The notes under the pieces were generated by a model that saw only the letters and a list, made by a program, of their open reading frames with translations, was not told where the DNA came from and did no database searches. A program made the translations under genes and the position numbers. From positions 9,549,314 to 9,613,313 of the forward strand of contig OY821740.1 in assembly GCA_963682055.1 (NCBI GenBank): a stretch of 64,000 bases of DNA. Direction: 5' to 3'. Origin of the DNA: Primula veris. Its lineage: Eukaryota; Streptophyta; Magnoliopsida; Ericales; Primulaceae. Every line of letters starts with the position of its first letter. The stretch's first letter is position 1. Shown here piece by piece: positions 60,430 to 64,000 of the stretch.

Positions 60430-62097
60430 TGATATCATCTAAACCCCGGTGCCGAAACACCGTCGTTGTTGCCACTCTTGTCTCGCCTATATCCCGGAAA
60501 ATGCTCACAATAGGCTTTGTATTGTTCGGCGCTAATGCGATCAATTTCATCGAGAGTTTTCTTATCTCTACCTTAGGAGTTTTCGATCATTCGATACATT
60601 TTGCGTTGAAGCCGCCCATTTTCGTATCCCATATGATACAAGTCCGTGTAAATTTTTTCGGATCGAGCACATGGAGAAATAGGAACTTGTGATTTCGAAT
60701 TTTCTTTTGAGTGGCGAGAAGAAGAATGAGCTTGAAAAGTTTCGGGGTTTGGTCCATATTGGTCATCGGATGAGCCGTCGGAATCGGGATCCGTATTGGG
60801 AGCTAGAGGGGATCCTCGGCTCCCAAAAGAGGATCGAGAGTGATGGCTTTAGGGCCTACATAGGGCTCTAGATGAAGAGAGAGGGGTGCAAAAAATTCAC
60901 CGGTAACTACTCGGCCATACCAAGTTAGAATATTATTACCGATGACCCGAATTTTCATTTGAGAGAGATTTTTTGTCTCAAGAACACTAGTAGACTCGAG
61001 TTTAATGGCTTTGCAATTGATATTAAAAAAATTAAGAATTTTTATAATAGAGAGTCATACGGAAGAGAGTGTTTTGTATACTATTTGACTTCTCTCATTG
61101 TTTTTAGGATTAAGGTGGCGGTGTCCAATTTGATTTTTCTTTGAACACAATTTAGAATGAAAATGTTATCTTCCGTAACATCGATGAAATTTGAGCTATC
61201 AGGAAAAATTATTTTAGCCATAACAAAAAAGACAATTTTATTTTGAAAGTATAGACCATTAGCTTTTGGCTCTTCACGATGATCGGGGTGAAAGACGAAT
61301 GGACGAATTTCAAGAAGATTTGAAACATTATATGAATGAAATATTTCCTCGGCTCTTGAGACGCCATTACATTCTAAATCTAAGAGGTCGCGTAATTGAA
61401 ATGCGAAAAAAATAAATTTCTTTTTGTGGATCTTTAAAGTAATTTAATTTGAAGATCATTATTGTCATTAGTAGAAACAATAAGATTTTCGTAAAATTGA
61501 TATGTTTCATCAATATATATATCATGGGGAGGATATATGGACACCATAAAAAACACCCAAATGGACACTTTTTTGTAAAAACGCTCCAAATCAATATTTG
61601 ATTAATGCAAATCTTCACGGTTTCACGACGGGAACACAAATATGCGTTTTTTTTTTTTTTTTCTGAGATGTATAATGACATGTTTTGAATTTTTAAATTT
61701 TACCATAATTTTAAAAACATGTGATTATACATCTCGAAAAAAAAAAACAAGAAGCATATTTGTGTTCCCGTCGTGAAACCATGGGGATTTGTATTAACCA
61801 AATCTTGATTTGGAGCATTTTTACGAAAAAAGTGTCCAAGTTGATGTCTAAGTTGATGTTCATATATATCTCTCATATATCATTAGATAAAGAAATTAGG
61901 TTTTCCCATTTTTGGAAACTGATGTTCTCTTCAACAAGAGAAAATTTACGAAGAAATTGTGCATAATCAATAGAGATACGATTGACAATTGTGCTATTTG
62001 AGATATCGGATTTAGTTTTAGAAGACTTATCCAAACGAGCAGCGGATGAGCCGATATCTTTAGAACTCGCCTTCGAAGAGCTTCTCTCTCGAACCAT
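60430..62097 (-). pseudogene. Decayed transposon-derived ORF
   Basis: On the minus strand, open pieces in several frames can be strung together. First is MVRERSSSKASSKDIG at 62097, a Ser/Lys-rich start followed by ISIDYAQFLRKFSLVEENI. Then come about 61400-61120 (DLLDLECNGVSRAEEIFHSYN, RPFVFHPDHREEPK, VFFVMAKIIFP), about 60960-60830 (GNNILTWYGRVVTGEFFAPL) and about 60810-60430 (acidic Ser-rich, YHMGYENGRLQRKM, EIDRISAEQYKAYCEHFPG). At least three stops and several frameshifts break it, and a MITE splits it at 61526-61874. The layout recalls the extra ORFs of plant retroelements (putative plant transposon protein domains), but no family is firmly recognised. Confidence 0.5.
61526..61874. mobile_element. 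Long-hairpin MITE with 9-bp target duplication
   Basis: The left end GGGGAGGATATATGGACA and the reverse complement of the right end GAGAGATATATATGAACA match. Inverted arms of about 150 bases include ATGGACACTTTTTTGTAAAAACGCTCC and CTTCACGGTTTCACGACGGGAACACAAATATG. The loop is short and centred near 61700. Flanking ATATATCAT at 61517-61525 and 61875-61883 is a 9-bp direct repeat, as for MULE-type elements, although it is AT-rich. Confidence 0.8.
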
Positions 62098-62260
62098 TTG
62101 ATTGAATTTGAGAAACTAGGGTTTTGAAAAAATTGATTTTTGAGAAATTAGGGTTTTTAAAAAAAAATTGAATTGATTTGGGGTTGAATTGATGTGAAAG
62201 TTATGTATTGGAGTGATGTGAAATGTATGCATTAGAGTGATGAAAATGAAGAATTTTAAC

Positions 62261-63863
62261 AAAGAGATAATTAATGTTATTATATTCAACTATCATGCGT
62301 TTTCGATTTAGTATACTGAACTAACAAATTTACTGATTAGCATACTGAACTAAATGAAAACTTTCGAATTAGTATATTTCCGTCCAATTGTCTAATAGAA
62401 ATAAGTAAAGTACAAAATTACCCTTAAGAAACTTAAATTAGTTTTGATTTAGTATATTTTACTAATATATTTTTTCACTTTTGTACATTATTTTTTTCTA
62501 TCAACTTCACACTTATTCATTATTAATAAAGTAGTTCTTGTAGTTTATGAATATAATCAATCTGATACTTATAATCTCAAAAGGCACCAAATATTAAATA
62601 AAAGAAAGTGTAAAAAATAATATGTATTGCTAATAACTTACACTACAAATAATAAGTATTTTTATTTTGTACATTTCTTCATGTATAGAAAATAAAAACT
62701 ATAGCACATTTTTTTCTCATTAAAATTTAAATTGTTATAACAAAAAAAAAAATTCTTTGTTTAGAAATTATAACTTAAATACCACTGATCGGTAGAAATG
62801 TTTAAAAAAATGAGTCATTTAAAAAAACATATATGACCAAAATAAAATTATACTAAAAAAATAAAATAATTTTAGTTAGTGAAACTGATAACTTGTAATG
62901 AAAAAAATAGACAAAAATCTTATTTTTGTTGCACCTTTTTTAGTCTATTTGAGAAAACTGAAAATTAAAATAAAAAAAATACATGTCCAAAATAAAAAAA
63001 ATTAGCTGGTACGTTTGGTGATACATGCATGATAAAAACAAGAACTCGTTTTTTCCATTCCAATTTAAATTGTTTATAACATAAAAACCCATTTGTCTAG
63101 AAATTGTATCTTAAATACTACTTATCAGGACAAAGTAGAATTTTTTTTAAAAGGAAGTTACTGAAAAAAAAAAAAAAAAAAACAAGCATGTAAGACCAAA
63201 AGAAAATTATACTATAAAAATAAAATTATTTTAGTTAGTAAAATTGATAACGTGTAATGAAAAAAATAGTCAAAAATTATATTTTTGTTGCACCCTTTTT
63301 AGTTTATTTAAAAAAAATTGAATCATCTGTATAAAAGATTAATCTAGTCATTTTCACATTTGCTGCAAATTCTTTTTAAAGCTGTTAATGAATTTTATTA
63401 ATTCTGAACAAATTTACATCCCAATTACAATACATTTGAAAATGTAAAGACCAAAATGAAACAAACATAAAATTTGAATTTTCCCAAATTTACGAAATCG
63501 GTCCCAAAGTGTACACATAGATAGAATATATATATATAGATAACGTTGTTATTGCCATAAAAGTGTTGGTGGCTAGTTGGTTAAGAACCCTCTATTTTGT
63601 TTAATAGACCAGGGTTTGAGTCCCAAGGGCTGTTTTTTTTTTTTTAGTTAATTTAATAGTTTTTTTTTTTTTAGTTAATTTAGTATGTAAAAAGATCATT
63701 TTGCCCTTCAACTGACCTCACTATTTAACCGTCAATTTGGACGGCAAATACTAAATCGAAAGTTTTCATTTAGTACAGTATACTAATCAATAAACTTGTT
63801 AGTTCACTATACTAAATCGAAAACTCGTGATAATTGAATACAGTAAACATTAATTATCTCTTT
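62261..63863. mobile_element. Non-autonomous element with about 130-bp terminal inverted repeats
   Basis: The left end AAAGAGATAATTAATGTT...GTTTTCGATTTAGTATACTGAACTAACAA... and the reverse complement of the right end match for about 130 bases, to near 62395 and 63725. The flanks share only AAC (62258-62260 and 63864-63866), which could be a 3-bp duplication. The interior has no gene. It contains a direct repeat of about 300 bases (about 62690-62970 and 63045-63320), an A-run of about 21 bases near 63161-63182 and a tRNA-like segment at 63563-63632. Confidence 0.75.
63563..63632 (+). repeat. tRNA-like head of a SINE (A and B boxes)
   Basis: TGGCTAGTTGG (63570-63580) fits a tRNA A box. GGGTTTGAGTCCC (63612-63624) fits a B box with one change from GGTTCGAGTCC. 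They are about 32 bases apart, as in tRNA genes. The sequence cannot fold as a complete functional tRNA on inspection and runs into T-rich sequence. A SINE head or tRNA-derived fragment is more likely than a tRNA gene. Confidence 0.5.
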
Positions 63864-64000
63864 AACAAAAAAATAGTGATTTTGTTGAAAATTTGAGTGT
63901 TTTTTATGAATATGGGCGAATTTTGAGTATTATAGAGAGAGATATGTATATGAGTGTATGTATGTATGTATATGTCTGGAAAATTTTCCAGAGAGCTTGG
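63864..64000. other. Window end, no gene seen
   Basis: This is AT-rich sequence with a GTATGTAT-type microsatellite near 63945-63975. Nothing further is recognised. Confidence 0.5.

Noticed and set aside
63563..63632. Functional tRNA gene
   Set aside because: A and B boxes are present, but arms and anticodon loop cannot be drawn convincingly; a SINE head is more likely.

Overview
This is a window of plant nuclear DNA, almost certainly from a eudicot. The genes are intron-rich with GT/AG splice sites, their products are plant-specific or plastid-targeted, intergenic DNA is AT-rich, and several classes of plant transposon are present. The species cannot be named from the sequence. No bacterial, organellar or CRISPR-type content was seen.

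Layout. (1) 976-6783 (+): the 3' part of an EMB8-like alpha/beta hydrolase gene that starts before the window. (2) 8446-24933 (+): a plastid NFU2/NFU3-type iron-sulfur scaffold gene of four exons. Its first intron carries an 11.24-kb Ty3/gypsy Tat-type retrotransposon (8715-19954) with a perfect 5-bp target duplication (CGTTA), two RNase H domains, a ten-unit 77-bp tandem array and an antisense accessory gene. A small MULE-type MITE (9-bp target duplication TTAAGTTAA) lies in intron 2. (3) 26379-29055 (+): a ubiquitin-like-domain CTD phosphatase (UBLCP1). (4) 30276-32618 (-), tail to tail with it: a bZIP gene of the At4g06598 type, with a GC-AG intron and a long 5'-UTR intron. (5) 37001-43834 (-): an MRS2-3-like magnesium transporter. 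Its first intron holds a 36-base G run and a tandem array of decayed copies of the 3' part of exon 1; one copy still has an ATG, an open frame and an in-phase donor. (6) 43835-49414: repeats and MITEs only. (7) 49415-53105 (-): CPSF73-I, the pre-mRNA 3'-end endonuclease. (8) 54572-59405: a 4.8-kb Mutator-like element with a 9-bp target duplication (TTATCAGAC). It encodes a broken FAR1/MULE transposase with a truncated OTU domain, and it sits in the 5'-UTR exon of CPSF73-I. A further repeat carrying an array of near-palindromic words is nested inside it. (9) 59415-64000: a transposon graveyard with a related palindrome-bearing repeat, a decayed antisense transposon ORF split by a hairpin MITE, and a 1.6-kb long-TIR element containing a tRNA-like SINE head.

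The host genes have unrelated housekeeping roles and do not form a pathway: lipid or ester hydrolysis, plastid Fe-S assembly, nuclear phosphatase, transcription factor, Mg transport and mRNA 3' processing. The most interesting structures are the MULE that separates CPSF73-I from its promoter, the alternative-first-exon array in MRS2-3, the antisense gene with its own TATA box inside the retrotransposon, and the element-specific palindrome arrays. All exon joins were deduced by eye from splice sites, reading phase and remembered family sequences. No search or alignment program was run.
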